The notes under the pieces are model-generated. The model saw only the letters and a program-made list of their open reading frames with translations. It was not told the origin of the DNA and ran no database searches. DNA of 64,000 bases from Pandoraea nosoerga. GTDB lineage: Bacteria > Pseudomonadota > Gammaproteobacteria > Burkholderiales > Burkholderiaceae. Both the position numbers and the translations under genes were made by a program. Positions 35,111 through 44,026 of this stretch are shown here, piece after piece; within the stretch, counting starts at the first letter, position 1; each line of letters opens with the position of its first letter. Location: positions 124,001 through 188,000 of the forward strand of contig NZ_CABPSC010000004.1 of NCBI RefSeq assembly GCF_902459585.1. Reading direction: 5' to 3'.

Positions 35111-35707
35111 ATGACTTTCCGATTCGATGCAAGCGGGCGGCGCTGGCAGGCCGTTCCGTCACCGGCGCTCTCGCGCCATCACAAGGACTGGTTGACGCGC
35201 GGCGGCGCGCTCACGCGTCACCTGGCCGCGCTCGGGCGCGTGAGCGTGCGCGTCGTCGCCGAGCGCGTCATGCCGGCCGATGCGGACCAGTGCCGCGCGA
35301 TCGGCGTGCCGCTGCGCACCCCTATGTGGGCCCGCGACGTCATTCTGCTGGTCGACGGCGAGCCGGTTGTCGCGGCTCATAGCGTCACGCCGCTCGCGTA
35401 CAGCCGCTCGATCTGGCAGGCGATGCGCCGACTGCGCACGCGCCCGCTCGCGGATCTGCTCTACCACGATCCCACGGTGTCGCGCTCGATGCTGGTATCG
35501 TGCCCGCTGGGGCCGCGGCATCTGCTGCACGCCCGCGCGCGGCACGACGCGCGCGACCCGCTCGTCGGCGAGCATCCGCATGCGCGGCTGTGGGCGCGGC
35601 GCTCGGTGTTCGTGCGCCACGGTGCGCCGCTGCTCGTCACGGAGGCGTTCCTGCCGCGCTTCTGGCGCCGCCTGCAGGCCGCGCAGCGCGTGCGGGCCGA
35701 AGGCTGA
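35111..35707 (+). CDS. ubiC: Chorismate lyase
   Basis: The 198-residue product converts chorismate to 4-hydroxybenzoate and pyruvate, the first step of ubiquinone synthesis. Family residues are R75 in PMWARDVIL, the segment RRSVFVRHGAPLLVTEAFLP with E178, and the LRTRPLADLLYHDPTVSRS block. Length fits the family (165-200 aa). It starts 8 bp after a consensus -10, and no ribosome-binding site is visible. The DNA glycosylase gene follows after 23 bp in the same direction. Other ubi genes are not in the window. Confidence 0.9.
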   Translation: MTFRFDASGRRWQAVPSPALSRHHKDWLTRGGALTRHLAALGRVSVRVVAERVMPADADQCRAIGVPLRTPMWARDVILLVDGEPVVAAHSVTPLAYSRSIWQAMRRLRTRPLADLLYHDPTVSRSMLVSCPLGPRHLLHARARHDARDPLVGEHPHARLWARRSVFVRHGAPLLVTEAFLPRFWRRLQAAQRVRAEG

Positions 35708-35730
35708 CGGCCACGCCATCGTTTGCCGCC

Positions 35731-36330
35731 ATGCCGAAATCCATGACCCGCCATATCGTTCGTACCCCTCGTGCCACTCGTGCCGATGGCACCGATGGCG
35801 CCGGGATGCCGTCCGGCGTGGGTGATCTCAAGCGCAACTTCCCGCCCGTTGTGGACGACCGCACGCGCGTGCTGATCCTCGGCAGCCTGCCCGGCGAGGT
35901 GTCGCTCGCGCACCAGCAGTACTACGCGCATCCGCAAAACCGCTTCTGGCATCTGGTGGGCGAGGTGATCGACGAACCGCTGCCGACGTTGCCGTATGCG
36001 CATCGGCTCGAGGCGTTGCGCGCGCATCGCGTGGGGTTATGGGACGTCGTGGCCGAAGCGCGGCGCGAAGGCAGCCTCGACAGCAACATTCGTCTGCACG
36101 CCGGTAGCGACCTGGCGGGCCTGATCGCCACGCTGCCCGCACTGCGTGCGGTCGCGTTCAACGGCGGCACCGCGGCGCGCATCGGGCAGCGCGCGTTGGC
36201 GCGGGCTGGCTTGACGCTGCCCGTCGTCCTGCTGCCGTCGAGCAGTCCCGCCTACACCGTGCCGTATGCGACCAAGCGCGAGGCCTGGCTCGTGCTGCGC
36301 GAGTGGCTCGGCACCTCGCCATCGGCCTGA
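35731..36330 (+). CDS. DNA-deoxyinosine glycosylase (UDG superfamily, HDG type)
   Basis: The 199-residue product belongs to the uracil-DNA glycosylase superfamily, subgroup active on deaminated adenine (hypoxanthine). The active-site strand is LILGSLPGEVSL (48-59), followed by QYYAHPQNRFW (63-73), where the Asn and the HP pair are typical; the C-terminal loop is LLPSSSPAYT. It would start base-excision repair. An N-terminal tail of about 40 residues is Thr/Arg/Asp-rich. The start could also be at 35743. It follows ubiC by 23 bp and precedes the spermidine-synthase-like gene by 120 bp. Confidence 0.85.
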   Translation: MPKSMTRHIVRTPRATRADGTDGAGMPSGVGDLKRNFPPVVDDRTRVLILGSLPGEVSLAHQQYYAHPQNRFWHLVGEVIDEPLPTLPYAHRLEALRAHRVGLWDVVAEARREGSLDSNIRLHAGSDLAGLIATLPALRAVAFNGGTAARIGQRALARAGLTLPVVLLPSSSPAYTVPYATKREAWLVLREWLGTSPSA

Positions 36331-36404
36331 AGTCGCCGCCCGAGCGCGATCGCGGTAGCCGATACGCGAGTGACACTCGCGGCAGCCGTCGCCCGCGAAC
36401 CCGG

Positions 36405-36410
36405 TACAAT
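36405..36410 (+). promoter_or_regulatory. -10-like hexamer before the spermidine-synthase-like gene
   Basis: TACAAT lies 40 bp before the ATG at 36451. No matching -35 is seen. The same hexamer occurs before uup, parE and the cytochrome c genes. Confidence 0.35.
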
Positions 36411-36450
36411 GCGGACCCATCGGAATTTCCCGAGCTTTACAGAAGGACAC

Positions 36451-37293
36451 ATGACCCTCATCAAACGCAAATCCATCGAAGCCGAAGCGTTCGTCAGCGA
36501 CGAGCGCGCCGCCCGTGCGCCGCGTCCCGGCTACACGCCGCGTTTCGCGCCGGTGACTTTTTCCGAGTTGGGTGGCGTGCGTTACCTGCATTTCGGCACG
36601 GAATGGGTGCAGGGGGCGATGCGTCTGTCCCGGCCCGATCGCATCGAGCTGGAATACGCGCAACAGATGATGGCGTGGCTGCTGTTCATGCAGGCGCCCA
36701 GGCACGTGGTGCAGCTCGGGCTCGGCACGGGCTCGATCACCAAGTTCTCGCATCGGCAGTTCGAGCGCACGCAGGTGACGGCCGTCGAGTTGAATCCGGC
36801 CGTGGTGGTCGCCGCACGCACGATGTTCGGCCTGCCCGACGATTCGCGCCGTTTGAAGGTCATCGAGGCCGACGCGTGGGATTTCGTCACCGACGCCGCC
36901 AATCACGGCAGCGTGGATGTGCTGCAGGTGGATTTGTATGACGCGACGGCGCGCGGTCCCGTGCATGACACACCGGCGTTCTACAAGGCCTGCCGCGCTA
37001 CGCTGCGCGAGCCGGGCATGCTCACGATGAACCTGTTCGGCGACCACGACAGCTATCCGAAGAACATACGCCGTCTGCGTCAGGCGTTCGACAATCGTGT
37101 GATCGAGTTCCCCGAAGTGCACGACGGCAACGTCATTGCGCTGGCCTTCAATGGCCCGCGGCTGTCGGTGGCATGGAAGGACGTGCAAGCGCGCGCGAAT
37201 GTCGTGCAAGCCGCAACGGGGCTGCCGGCCAAGCGCTGGGTCAAGCAGCTTCGCTCGGCCAATGGCGACGGCGGCCCGGTGCTGACGATCTGA
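36451..37293 (+). CDS. Spermidine synthase-like methyltransferase-fold protein
   Basis: The 280-residue product has the Rossmann fold of polyamine aminopropyltransferases: VVQLGLGTGSITKF (86-99) as the cofactor glycine loop, VTAVELNPAVVVAAR, and DVLQVDLYDATARGPVHDTPAFY with the Asp that contacts the nucleotide. Substrate residues of genuine SpeE (the Asp-Tyr gate) are only partly kept, so the real reaction is uncertain. The ATG at 36451 follows AGAAGGACAC; the frame is open to 36370. It faces the DUF2322 gene (convergent, 73 bp apart). Confidence 0.82.
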   Translation: MTLIKRKSIEAEAFVSDERAARAPRPGYTPRFAPVTFSELGGVRYLHFGTEWVQGAMRLSRPDRIELEYAQQMMAWLLFMQAPRHVVQLGLGTGSITKFSHRQFERTQVTAVELNPAVVVAARTMFGLPDDSRRLKVIEADAWDFVTDAANHGSVDVLQVDLYDATARGPVHDTPAFYKACRATLREPGMLTMNLFGDHDSYPKNIRRLRQAFDNRVIEFPEVHDGNVIALAFNGPRLSVAWKDVQARANVVQAATGLPAKRWVKQLRSANGDGGPVLTI

Positions 37294-37366
37294 CGTTGCG
37301 CATGGCGAGTCCCTCACGACTCGCGCGCGGCGGGCGCTGAACCGGCGATACCGGCGTCGCGCAACC

Positions 37367-37714
37367 TCAGGCGGCGATCTCGTCGATGGTGAGCGCGGCC
37401 CCGCCGCCGACGATCTCGAGCAGGCGGTCCACGTTCGGATGCGCGCCCGGCCGGTTGCGCGCGTCAGCCGTGTGTTCGCCGAAGACCGCGAGTGCGTGCT
37501 CGGCGGCCTTGGCGTCAAGTGTGCCGAAGGCCTGCTTGAGGTAGTGGTAGACGGCGAGCGAACCCTGCTTGCCCGGCGCGTTCTCGATGGTGCCCACGAC
37601 AGCGCCCGAGCCGTCGCGCAGCTCGATGCGCGCGATGCCGTCGATGCTGCTGCCGATGGCCGCCATCCGGGCGAGGTTGTCCTTGAAGACCGGGGTCGGT
37701 TCGATCACTGCCAT
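37367..37714 (-). CDS. DUF2322 family protein
   Basis: The 115-residue product matches the DUF2322 pattern: MAVIEPTPVFKDNLARM at the start, IARIELRDGSG, and GTIENAPGKQGSLAVYHYL in the middle. It is a small soluble alpha/beta protein without a known role. There is no signal peptide or membrane segment. The gene lies downstream of benE in the leftward direction? No: it is followed leftward by the convergent spermidine-synthase-like gene and preceded by benE, which ends 155 bp upstream. It may share benE's transcript or have its own promoter. Confidence 0.85.
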   Translation of the reverse strand: MAVIEPTPVFKDNLARMAAIGSSIDGIARIELRDGSGAVVGTIENAPGKQGSLAVYHYLKQAFGTLDAKAAEHALAVFGEHTADARNRPGAHPNVDRLLEIVGGGAALTIDEIAA

Positions 37715-37868
37715 GGTGAGACTACTCCTGCGTTTGCGTTGATTTCGGAAAACGTTGCGGGCCGAATGGTATCACTTCGGCGCCGAGCGCACGCCGGCGC
37801 ACGGCCCGACGGCAGCACTGCCGGCTGCCCCTTCTTCAGACACTTCCGGCCGCGCCCCGCGCGCTCGC

Positions 37869-39065
37869 TCATGCGCGGCGCCATTGCAGGATCGCCAGCG
37901 TCAGCACACCGGCGATCAGGCCCCAGAACGCCGAGCCGATCGACAGCAGCGTGAGGCCCGAGGCCGTCACCATGAACGTGATGAGCGCCGCTTCGCGCTG
38001 TCTGGTGTCCTGCATGGCATTGGCCAGGCCGTTCATGATCGAGCCGAACAGCGCCAGGGCGGCGATCGACACCACGAGGGCCTTCGGAAACGCCGCGAAG
38101 AGCGCCGCGATGGTCGCGCCGAACGTGCCTGCCACGAGATAGAACACGCCCGACCACACGGCGGCCGTGTAACGCTTGGCGGGGTCTTCGTGCGCTTCGC
38201 GGCCGGTGCAGATGGCCGCGGTGATCGCCGCGAGATGGATGCCGTGCGAGCCGAACGGCGCGAGCACTACCGACGTGATGCCCGTGGTGGAAATCAGCGG
38301 CGAGGCGGGCACGCTGTAGCCGTCCGCGCGCAGCACCGCCAGCCCCGGCACGTTCTGCGAGGCCATCGCGACCACGAACAGCGGGATGGCGATGCTGATC
38401 GTGGCCGAGAGCGAGAACGACGGCGTGGTCCACACGGGCTTCGCCAGGGCGATGTCGAAGTGACTGAAATCGAGCAGGCCGAGACTGCCCGCCACTGCCG
38501 TACCGACGACGAGCGAGAGCAGGATCGCGTAGCGCGACGCGAAGCGCTTGACCACGAGATAGGTGAAGAACATGGACAGCACCAGCGCGGTCTGGTGCTG
38601 CGCGGCGACGAAGATCTCCAGGCCGATGCGAAACAGGATCCCCGCGAGCAGCGCGGAGGCGAGCGCGGGCGGCACGCGCCGCATGATCGTCTCGAAGCCG
38701 CCTGTGAGGCCGCACAGTGCAATGAGCGCGTTGCACACGATGAACGCGCCAATGGCCTCGCCATACGGCACGCCGGGCAGCGACGTGACGAGCAGCGCAG
38801 CGCCCGGCGTCGACCAGGCCACGACGACCGGCGTGCGATAGCGCAGCGACAGCCCGATGGTCGTCACGCCCATGCCGATCGACAGCGCCCAGATCCACGA
38901 CGAAATCTGCGCGGACGAGAGGTGCGCGGCCTGACCGGCCTGGAACATCAGCACCAGCGAGCTGGTGTAGCCGGTCATCATCGCGACGAAGCCGGCGACG
39001 ATGGCCGACGGCGAGGTGTCCGACCACGGCCGCAGCGGTGGGACGGGAGTCGTACTGGACGTCAT
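37869..39065 (-). CDS. benE: Benzoate/H+ symporter family protein (BenE)
   Basis: The 398-residue product is a BenE-type transporter with about 12 membrane segments. Characteristic blocks are AIVAGFVAMMTGYTSSLVLMFQA, VVVAWSTPGAALLV, GVPYGEAIGAFIV, PLFVVAMASQNVPGLAVLRADGY and the late LIGSAFWGL-like region. It would take up benzoate or a similar aromatic acid with protons; no benzoate catabolic genes are in the window. The start at 39065 (MTSSTTPVPPL) is preferred; the frame continues to 39137. It lies 127 bp downstream of the vWA gene in the same direction. Confidence 0.9.
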   Translation of the reverse strand: MTSSTTPVPPLRPWSDTSPSAIVAGFVAMMTGYTSSLVLMFQAGQAAHLSSAQISSWIWALSIGMGVTTIGLSLRYRTPVVVAWSTPGAALLVTSLPGVPYGEAIGAFIVCNALIALCGLTGGFETIMRRVPPALASALLAGILFRIGLEIFVAAQHQTALVLSMFFTYLVVKRFASRYAILLSLVVGTAVAGSLGLLDFSHFDIALAKPVWTTPSFSLSATISIAIPLFVVAMASQNVPGLAVLRADGYSVPASPLISTTGITSVVLAPFGSHGIHLAAITAAICTGREAHEDPAKRYTAAVWSGVFYLVAGTFGATIAALFAAFPKALVVSIAALALFGSIMNGLANAMQDTRQREAALITFMVTASGLTLLSIGSAFWGLIAGVLTLAILQWRRA

Positions 39066-39192
39066 GATAGGAAAGTGCCTCGAAGTATGTTGTTGTGTGC
39101 GCCCAGGCGGGCGCGCTGTCTGTGGGCTGGGCCGCAACGCCCTGCGATGCCGGCCCCGCGCCGCGGTGCGCCGGGTGGCGTGCCGGCCCGCC

Positions 39193-40368
39193 TTACTTGC
39201 TTAGTACGCGCATGGCCGATTCGAGGCCGGCCAGCGTGATCGGGTACATGCGGTTGGCGAACAGCTCGCGAATGACGGAAATCGACTGCCGATACGGCCA
39301 GATCGCTTCCGGTTCGGGATTGAGCCAGACGTGGTGCGCGAACCGGTCGATGAAGCGGCGCAGCCACACCGCGCCGGCTTCCTTGTTGTTGTACTCGACC
39401 GAGCCGCCGGGCTGCAGCACCTCGTAGGGGCTCATCGTGGCGTCGCCCACGAAGATCAGCTTGTAGTCGGCCGGGTACTTGCGCAGCACGTCCCACGTGT
39501 CGAAGCGCTCGTTGTGGCGGCGACGGTTCTGCCGCCACAGATAGTCGTAGACGCAGTTGTGGAAATAGTAGAACTCGAGGTGCTTGAATTCGGACTTTGC
39601 CGCCGAGAACAACGCTTCGGCGCGCGCGATGTGGTCGTCCATCGAGCCGCCCACGTCGAGCAGCATCAGCACCTTGACGTTGTTGTGCCGCTCCGGCACC
39701 AGCTTCAGGTCGAGCCAGCCGGCGTTGGCCGCTGTCGACCGGATGGTGTCGTCCAGATCGAGTTCCTCGGCGGCGCCCTCGCGCGCGAACTTGCGCAGCC
39801 GGCGCAGCGCGACCTTGATGTTGCGCGTACCGAGCTCGACCGTGTCGTCGTAGTCGCGGTAGGTGCGCTGGTCCCACACTTTTACCGCCGTGCGATTGCC
39901 GTTGCTCTCGCCGCCGATGCGGATGCCTTCGGGATGGAAGCCGCCGTTGCCGAACGGCGACGTGCCGCCCGTGCCGATCCACTTGCTGCCGCCTTCGTGC
40001 CGGCCCTTCTGTTCCTCGAGGAGTTGCCTGAGCCGCTCCATGAGCTTGTCCAGGCCGCCGAGCGCCTCGATGCGCGCCTTGTCTTCCGGCGAGAGCTCGC
40101 GCTGCATGCGCTTTCTGAGCCAGTCGAGCGGCACTTCGCCCGAAGCGTCGACGATCTGCTGCACGCCCTTGAAATACGCGCCGAACGCCTGATCGAACTT
40201 GTCGTAGTGCTTCTCGTCCTTCACGAGCGAGAGCCGTGCGAGGTAGTAGAACTCGTCGAGCGAAGGCGCGATGACCTGCCGCTGCAGGGCCTCGAGCAGC
40301 GTCAGGAATTCCTTGACCGAGACCGGCAGTTTTGCGGCGCGCAGGGTGTAGAAGAAGTCGATCAGCAT
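39193..40368 (-). CDS. vWA domain protein (CoxE-like), partner of MoxR ATPase
   Basis: The 391-residue product has a helical N-terminal region (about 1-125) and a C-terminal von Willebrand A domain. The metal site is DVGGS (D238-S242), a variant of DxSxS with Gly in the middle, and FVGDATMSP is a second metal-loop-like segment. Such proteins work with MoxR AAA+ ATPases as metal-loading or maturation chaperones. The MoxR-like gene is directly upstream (13 bp), so the two form one unit. The client protein is unknown. Confidence 0.88.
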   Translation of the reverse strand: MLIDFFYTLRAAKLPVSVKEFLTLLEALQRQVIAPSLDEFYYLARLSLVKDEKHYDKFDQAFGAYFKGVQQIVDASGEVPLDWLRKRMQRELSPEDKARIEALGGLDKLMERLRQLLEEQKGRHEGGSKWIGTGGTSPFGNGGFHPEGIRIGGESNGNRTAVKVWDQRTYRDYDDTVELGTRNIKVALRRLRKFAREGAAEELDLDDTIRSTAANAGWLDLKLVPERHNNVKVLMLLDVGGSMDDHIARAEALFSAAKSEFKHLEFYYFHNCVYDYLWRQNRRRHNERFDTWDVLRKYPADYKLIFVGDATMSPYEVLQPGGSVEYNNKEAGAVWLRRFIDRFAHHVWLNPEPEAIWPYRQSISVIRELFANRMYPITLAGLESAMRVLSK

Positions 40369-40381
40369 GACGGCGGCGCGC

Positions 40382-41224
40382 TTACCGGTTGGCGCGGTTC
40401 ATGAAGACGAGGCGCTCGAACAGATGCATGTCCTGCTCGTTTTTGAGCAGTGCGCCCGCGAGCGGCGGAATCGCCAGCTTGTTGTCGGGGCTGCGCAGCG
40501 CTTCGGGGCCGATCTCCTCGGCCATGAGCAGCTTGAGCCAGTCGATCAGCTCCGAGGTCGACGGCTTCTTCTTGAGTCCGGGGATCTCACGCACCTCGAA
40601 GAAGGTTGCCATCGCGGCATTGACCAGCTCGCGGCGGATGTTCGGGAAGTGCACGTCGATGATCGATTGCATCGTCGCGGGGTCGGGGAACCTGATGTAG
40701 TGGAAGAAGCAGCGGCGCAGGAAGGCGTCGGGCAGTTCCTTCTCGTTGTTCGACGTAATGATCACGAGCGGCCGGTGGCGCGCCTTGACGAGCTGGCGCG
40801 TCTCGTAGACGTAGAACTCCATGCGGTCGAGCTCGCGCAGCAGGTCGTTGGGGAACTCGATGTCGGCCTTGTCGATTTCGTCGATGAGCAGCACCGTGGG
40901 CCGGTCGGCCTCGAAGGCCTGCCACAGCACGCCCTTGACGATGTAGTTGGCGATGTCGCGCACGCGCTCGTCGCCCAGCTGGGAGTCGCGCAGGCGCGAG
41001 ACGGCGTCGTACTCGTACAGGCCCTGCTGCGCCTTGGTCGTGGACTTCACGTGCCATTGCAGCAGCGGCATGTCGAGCGCGGCGGCGACTTCCTCGGCGA
41101 GCATGGTCTTGCCGGTGCCGGGTTCGCCCTTGATGAGCAGGGGTCGCTGCAGGGTAGCCGCCGCGTTCACGGCGAGCTTGAGATCGTCGGTGGCGACGTA
41201 CTGGGAAGAGCCTTCGAAGCGCAT
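40382..41224 (-). CDS. MoxR family AAA+ ATPase
   Basis: The 280-residue product is a single AAA+ domain. Walker A is GEPGTGKT (33-40), Walker B is VLLIDEIDKAD, and NEKELPDAFLRRCFFHY carries sensor 1 and the arginine finger. The start at 41224 (MRFEGSSQYVATDDL) is the family start; the frame runs six codons further. It precedes the vWA gene by 13 bp and probably pairs with it as a chaperone that remodels or activates an enzyme. It is divergent from two cytochrome c genes, with 281 bp between the starts. Confidence 0.92.
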   Translation of the reverse strand: MRFEGSSQYVATDDLKLAVNAAATLQRPLLIKGEPGTGKTMLAEEVAAALDMPLLQWHVKSTTKAQQGLYEYDAVSRLRDSQLGDERVRDIANYIVKGVLWQAFEADRPTVLLIDEIDKADIEFPNDLLRELDRMEFYVYETRQLVKARHRPLVIITSNNEKELPDAFLRRCFFHYIRFPDPATMQSIIDVHFPNIRRELVNAAMATFFEVREIPGLKKKPSTSELIDWLKLLMAEEIGPEALRSPDNKLAIPPLAGALLKNEQDMHLFERLVFMNRANR

Positions 41225-41381
41225 TGTCTGTGCCGTCCGCAAACTGCCGGCCGGGCGGCCGGGCAGAGAAAAAGTTCAGTATAAGACATTGCGCATACGG
41301 CTCGCTCGCATCGCGGAAATGTGCATTGGCATCAAGGGCTTGCGAAAAAACTTCGGAGAACTGTGCGGGTCAGCCCCGAGT

Positions 41382-41409
41382 TTGCGACCGCAAGGGTGTG
41401 GGTTACAAT
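41382..41409 (+). promoter_or_regulatory. Promoter of the cytochrome c pair
   Basis: TTGCGA (41382-41387) and TACAAT (41404-41409) are 16 bp apart. Each has four or more of six consensus bases. The leader to the ATG at 41506 would be about 90 nt. Confidence 0.5.
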
Positions 41410-41505
41410 CGATTGCTTTTTTCACAGGTCGGCGGCCTTGGAGTCGGGACGTCAGCCTGCGTGTTGCGGACCGGTATTCCAACCAAAAACGTTCCCAAGA
41501 AGACC

Positions 41506-41862
41506 ATGAAAAAGTTCCTCACGATGATGGCGCTGGCGCTCGGCAGCACGTCGTTCACTGCGCTTCACGCGGCCGAACTCAAGCCCAACGCAGAGGCGGC
41601 AAAGGACAAGGTGGCCATGTGCATCGGCTGCCACGGTATTCCCGACTATCGCACCGCGTTTCCGGAGGTGTATCACGTGCCCCGGATCGGCGGGCAGAAT
41701 GCGAAATACATCGAGAACGCCCTGAAGGAGTACGCCAAGGGCGATCGCAAGTTCCAGACGATGCATGGCATCGCAGCCACGTTGACCGAGCAGGATATCG
41801 TCGACATCGCCGCCTATTACGCGGCGCAGACGTCGTCGACGCCGGTCAATCCCCAAAAGTAA
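41506..41862 (+). CDS. Periplasmic cytochrome c, class I (c553-like)
   Basis: The 118-residue product has a Sec signal (MKKFLTMMALALGSTSFTALHA, cleavage about residue 22) and one haem-binding CIGCH (39-43). The segment KFQTMHGIAATLTEQDIVDIAAYYA contains the likely Met ligand and the C-terminal helix typical of small class I cytochromes. It would shuttle electrons in the periplasm. The ATG at 41506 is chosen since the signal peptide begins there; the frame runs back to 41224. The second cytochrome gene follows after 25 bp. Confidence 0.92.
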   Translation: MKKFLTMMALALGSTSFTALHAAELKPNAEAAKDKVAMCIGCHGIPDYRTAFPEVYHVPRIGGQNAKYIENALKEYAKGDRKFQTMHGIAATLTEQDIVDIAAYYAAQTSSTPVNPQK

Positions 41863-41887
41863 AACGTGCGTGGCTGAGGAGAACACG

Positions 41888-42310
41888 ATGAAGCATTCGA
41901 TGCATGCGATGACCAAGGCCGCTGCGGCGGCATCCCTGACGCTCGGCGCCATGCTCGCCGGCTGGAGCGGCGGCGTCGCCGCGGCCGGCAATGTCGCCAA
42001 TGGCAAGGCGCTTGTCGACAAGGGCATGTGCGCGAGCTGCCACGGCGCGAACCTGAACGCCCCGATCTCGCCCGAGTACCCGAAACTGGCCGGCCAGTAT
42101 GCGGATTACGTCTACAACGCGCTGCGCGCCTATCAGAACGAGCACAGCCTCGTGTATGGCCGCAGCAACGCGATCATGAAGACGCAGGTAATGTCCAATC
42201 CGGCGACGGTCGACAAGGACGGCAAGCCACGTCCGTTCACCTCGCAGGAGTTGCGGGACATTTCGGCCTATATCGAGTCGCTGCCCGGCGATCTCGTGAC
42301 GAAGAAGTAA
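41888..42310 (+). CDS. Periplasmic cytochrome c, class I (c4/c553-like)
   Basis: The 140-residue product has a signal peptide (residues 1-33, ending GGVAAA), one CASCH haem site (48-52), and the ISPEYPKLAGQYADYVYNALRAYQN block of the c4/c553 group. A MKTQVM stretch probably supplies the axial Met. The ATG at 41888 follows TGAGGAGAACACG, a strong ribosome-binding site, and gives the signal peptide start. It is 25 bp after the first cytochrome gene, so the two form a unit; together they resemble the two halves of di-haem cytochrome c4. Confidence 0.92.
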   Translation: MKHSMHAMTKAAAAASLTLGAMLAGWSGGVAAAGNVANGKALVDKGMCASCHGANLNAPISPEYPKLAGQYADYVYNALRAYQNEHSLVYGRSNAIMKTQVMSNPATVDKDGKPRPFTSQELRDISAYIESLPGDLVTKK

Positions 42311-42377
42311 TACGACGTGCCCGCCGGTGCCGGCCGGCAAGGGGAGTGCGCTAGCGGGCACAAGCGGGCACAAGCGC

Positions 42378-42404
42378 CGACGGCCGCTCGGAGAGCGACC
42401 GTCG
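42378..42404. terminator. Probable terminator after the cytochrome pair
   Basis: CGACGG-C-CGCT and AGCG-A-CCGTCG form an 11-pair stem with one mismatch around a five-base loop, followed by TTTGCGTTT. It lies between convergent genes and could serve both sides. The T-run is interrupted. Confidence 0.5.
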
Positions 42405-42431
42405 TTTGCGTTTGTGGCCCAAACACTGCGT

Positions 42432-42863
42432 TCAGCGCGAGGCCTGTTGCTCGATGCGCTGCAGATAGGCGTCGGAGTCCGGCGGCTGGCCGCTGCGCTG
42501 CGCTTCCCAGAGCGTCTGGCCGAGGCACTCCATGATGCGATGCTGCGCCTCGTGCGGCGAGTCGAGGCGCTGCGTCAGTTTCTCGTAGGCCGCGCGGATG
42601 CCCGGCGGCTGGTCGATCGATACCTGCTCGCTGATGGCCAGATGCATCGACAGATGCAGGAACGGGTTGGTCTGCCCGGCCTCGGGGGGATAGTCGCGGG
42701 CGCCGGCCTCCTCGGTATCGGCCAGCGCGTCGTGATATTCCGGGTGCTCCTGAATCCAGTCGGCCGCCATGGTCTCGAGCGGGGTGAGAATGCTGCCGCT
42801 TCGCTGTTTTTGCCAGGTGGTGCAGAAGAATTGCCGGACTTCGTCGCGGCTCGGATTGAACAT
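42432..42863 (-). CDS. DUF1841 family protein
   Basis: The 143-residue product matches the DUF1841 pattern: MFNPSRDEVRQFFCTTW at the start, PLETMAADWIQEHPEYH, and the NPFLHLSMHLAISEQVSID motif. The conserved HLSMHLAI and the C-terminal HRIMECLGQTLWEAQR suggest a metal-binding or helical bundle protein; its role is unknown. No signal peptide. The ATG at 42863 gives the family start. It converges with the cytochrome genes and diverges from the EamA gene at 43002. Confidence 0.9.
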   Translation of the reverse strand: MFNPSRDEVRQFFCTTWQKQRSGSILTPLETMAADWIQEHPEYHDALADTEEAGARDYPPEAGQTNPFLHLSMHLAISEQVSIDQPPGIRAAYEKLTQRLDSPHEAQHRIMECLGQTLWEAQRSGQPPDSDAYLQRIEQQASR

Positions 42864-43001
42864 GGGGACTCCGTGGTTCTGGTGAGGCATCTTGCGGCGC
42901 GCCGCGCCGTGGCTACAATGGCGGATCGCGCCGGCGCCGACCGGCGATCTGCCCGGCAACGCCCATAAAACACGCTGTATTGTCGCTCAATTTTCCCAAT
43001 C

Positions 43002-43934
43002 ATGTCGCAAAGCCCCCGCGCCCCCGCCGCCCCCGTCCTGCCCCCGGCGCCCCCGCCATCGGCCTGGGCGGGCGTGGCGCTGATCGCCGTGTCGGCCTCG
43101 GCGTTCGGGGCGATGGCAATCTTCGCGCGGGCGGCCGCGGCCTCGGGCGCCGATCTGTTTGCGATGCTGCTGTTTCGCTTCTTCGTAGCGAGCGTGCTGC
43201 TGCTGATCTGGTGCCGGGTGCAGCGAGTGCCGTTGCCGTCGCGGCGTCAGGCGCTCGGCATTGCACTGATGGGCGGCATCGGCTACGTCGGCCAATCGCT
43301 GTGCTTCTTCGGGGCGCTTCAGTATGCGCAGGCGTCCCTCGTGGCGCTGCTGCTTTACCTGTATCCGGTTTTCGTGACGATCCTGGCGGCGATCTTTCTG
43401 CATGAGCGCCTCACGCCCGTGAAGCTCGGCGCGCTGGTGCTGTGCTCGCTCGGCACCGCGCTGACGGTCGGCGGCGGGCGCGGGCAGCCGTTGGGGATGG
43501 CGCTCGCGGTGGCCGCGGCGCTGATCTACTCGGGCTATATCGTGATCGGCGCACGCCTCACGCGGGGCGTCGACGCCCGCGCGACGGCCACGCTAGTCTG
43601 CCTGGCGGCGACGGTTTCCTTCGGTGCCATGGCCGTCGTGCGCGCCTCGCAAGGCCTGTCGCTGCAGTGGCCGACCGGGGCCGGCGGCTGGGCGGCGCTT
43701 GCCGCGATCGCGGTGTGCTCGACCGTCGTCGCCATCCTCACGTTCTTCGCCGGACTGCAACGTCTGGGCGCGGGCCGCGCCTCGATGCTCTCGACGCTTG
43801 AGCCGGTGGTGACGGTGCTCCTCGCGGCCATGCTGCTGGGTGAAACGCTGAGCGCGGCGCAGCTCGGCGGCGGCGCGCTGATTCTGGCCGGCGTGCTCTG
43901 GCTCTCGGCGCGAGGCGCCGCGACAACCGCCTGA
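43002..43934 (+). CDS. EamA/DMT family transporter
   Basis: The 310-residue product has a Pro/Ala-rich tail (residues 4-22) and then ten hydrophobic helices in two EamA repeats: [23 protein letters not shown] in the first and [29 protein letters not shown] in the second. The ends [24 protein letters not shown] and [20 protein letters not shown] are the typical DMT closing motifs. Substrate unknown. It is unrelated in detail to the EamA protein encoded at 28657-29553. The rutE-like gene follows after 92 bp. Confidence 0.88.
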   Translation: MSQSPRAPAAPVLPPAPPPSAWAGVALIAVSASAFGAMAIFARAAAASGADLFAMLLFRFFVASVLLLIWCRVQRVPLPSRRQALGIALMGGIGYVGQSLCFFGALQYAQASLVALLLYLYPVFVTILAAIFLHERLTPVKLGALVLCSLGTALTVGGGRGQPLGMALAVAAALIYSGYIVIGARLTRGVDARATATLVCLAATVSFGAMAVVRASQGLSLQWPTGAGGWAALAAIAVCSTVVAILTFFAGLQRLGAGRASMLSTLEPVVTVLLAAMLLGETLSAAQLGGGALILAGVLWLSARGAATTA

Positions 43935-44026
43935 TCTGGCCGGGTATTTTCGATCGCCTGCGCGCGCGGCGCAGCGACGGTAAAATCGCCCGACGTTTCG
44001 CTACTCATCACCCGAGGTCATTATTC

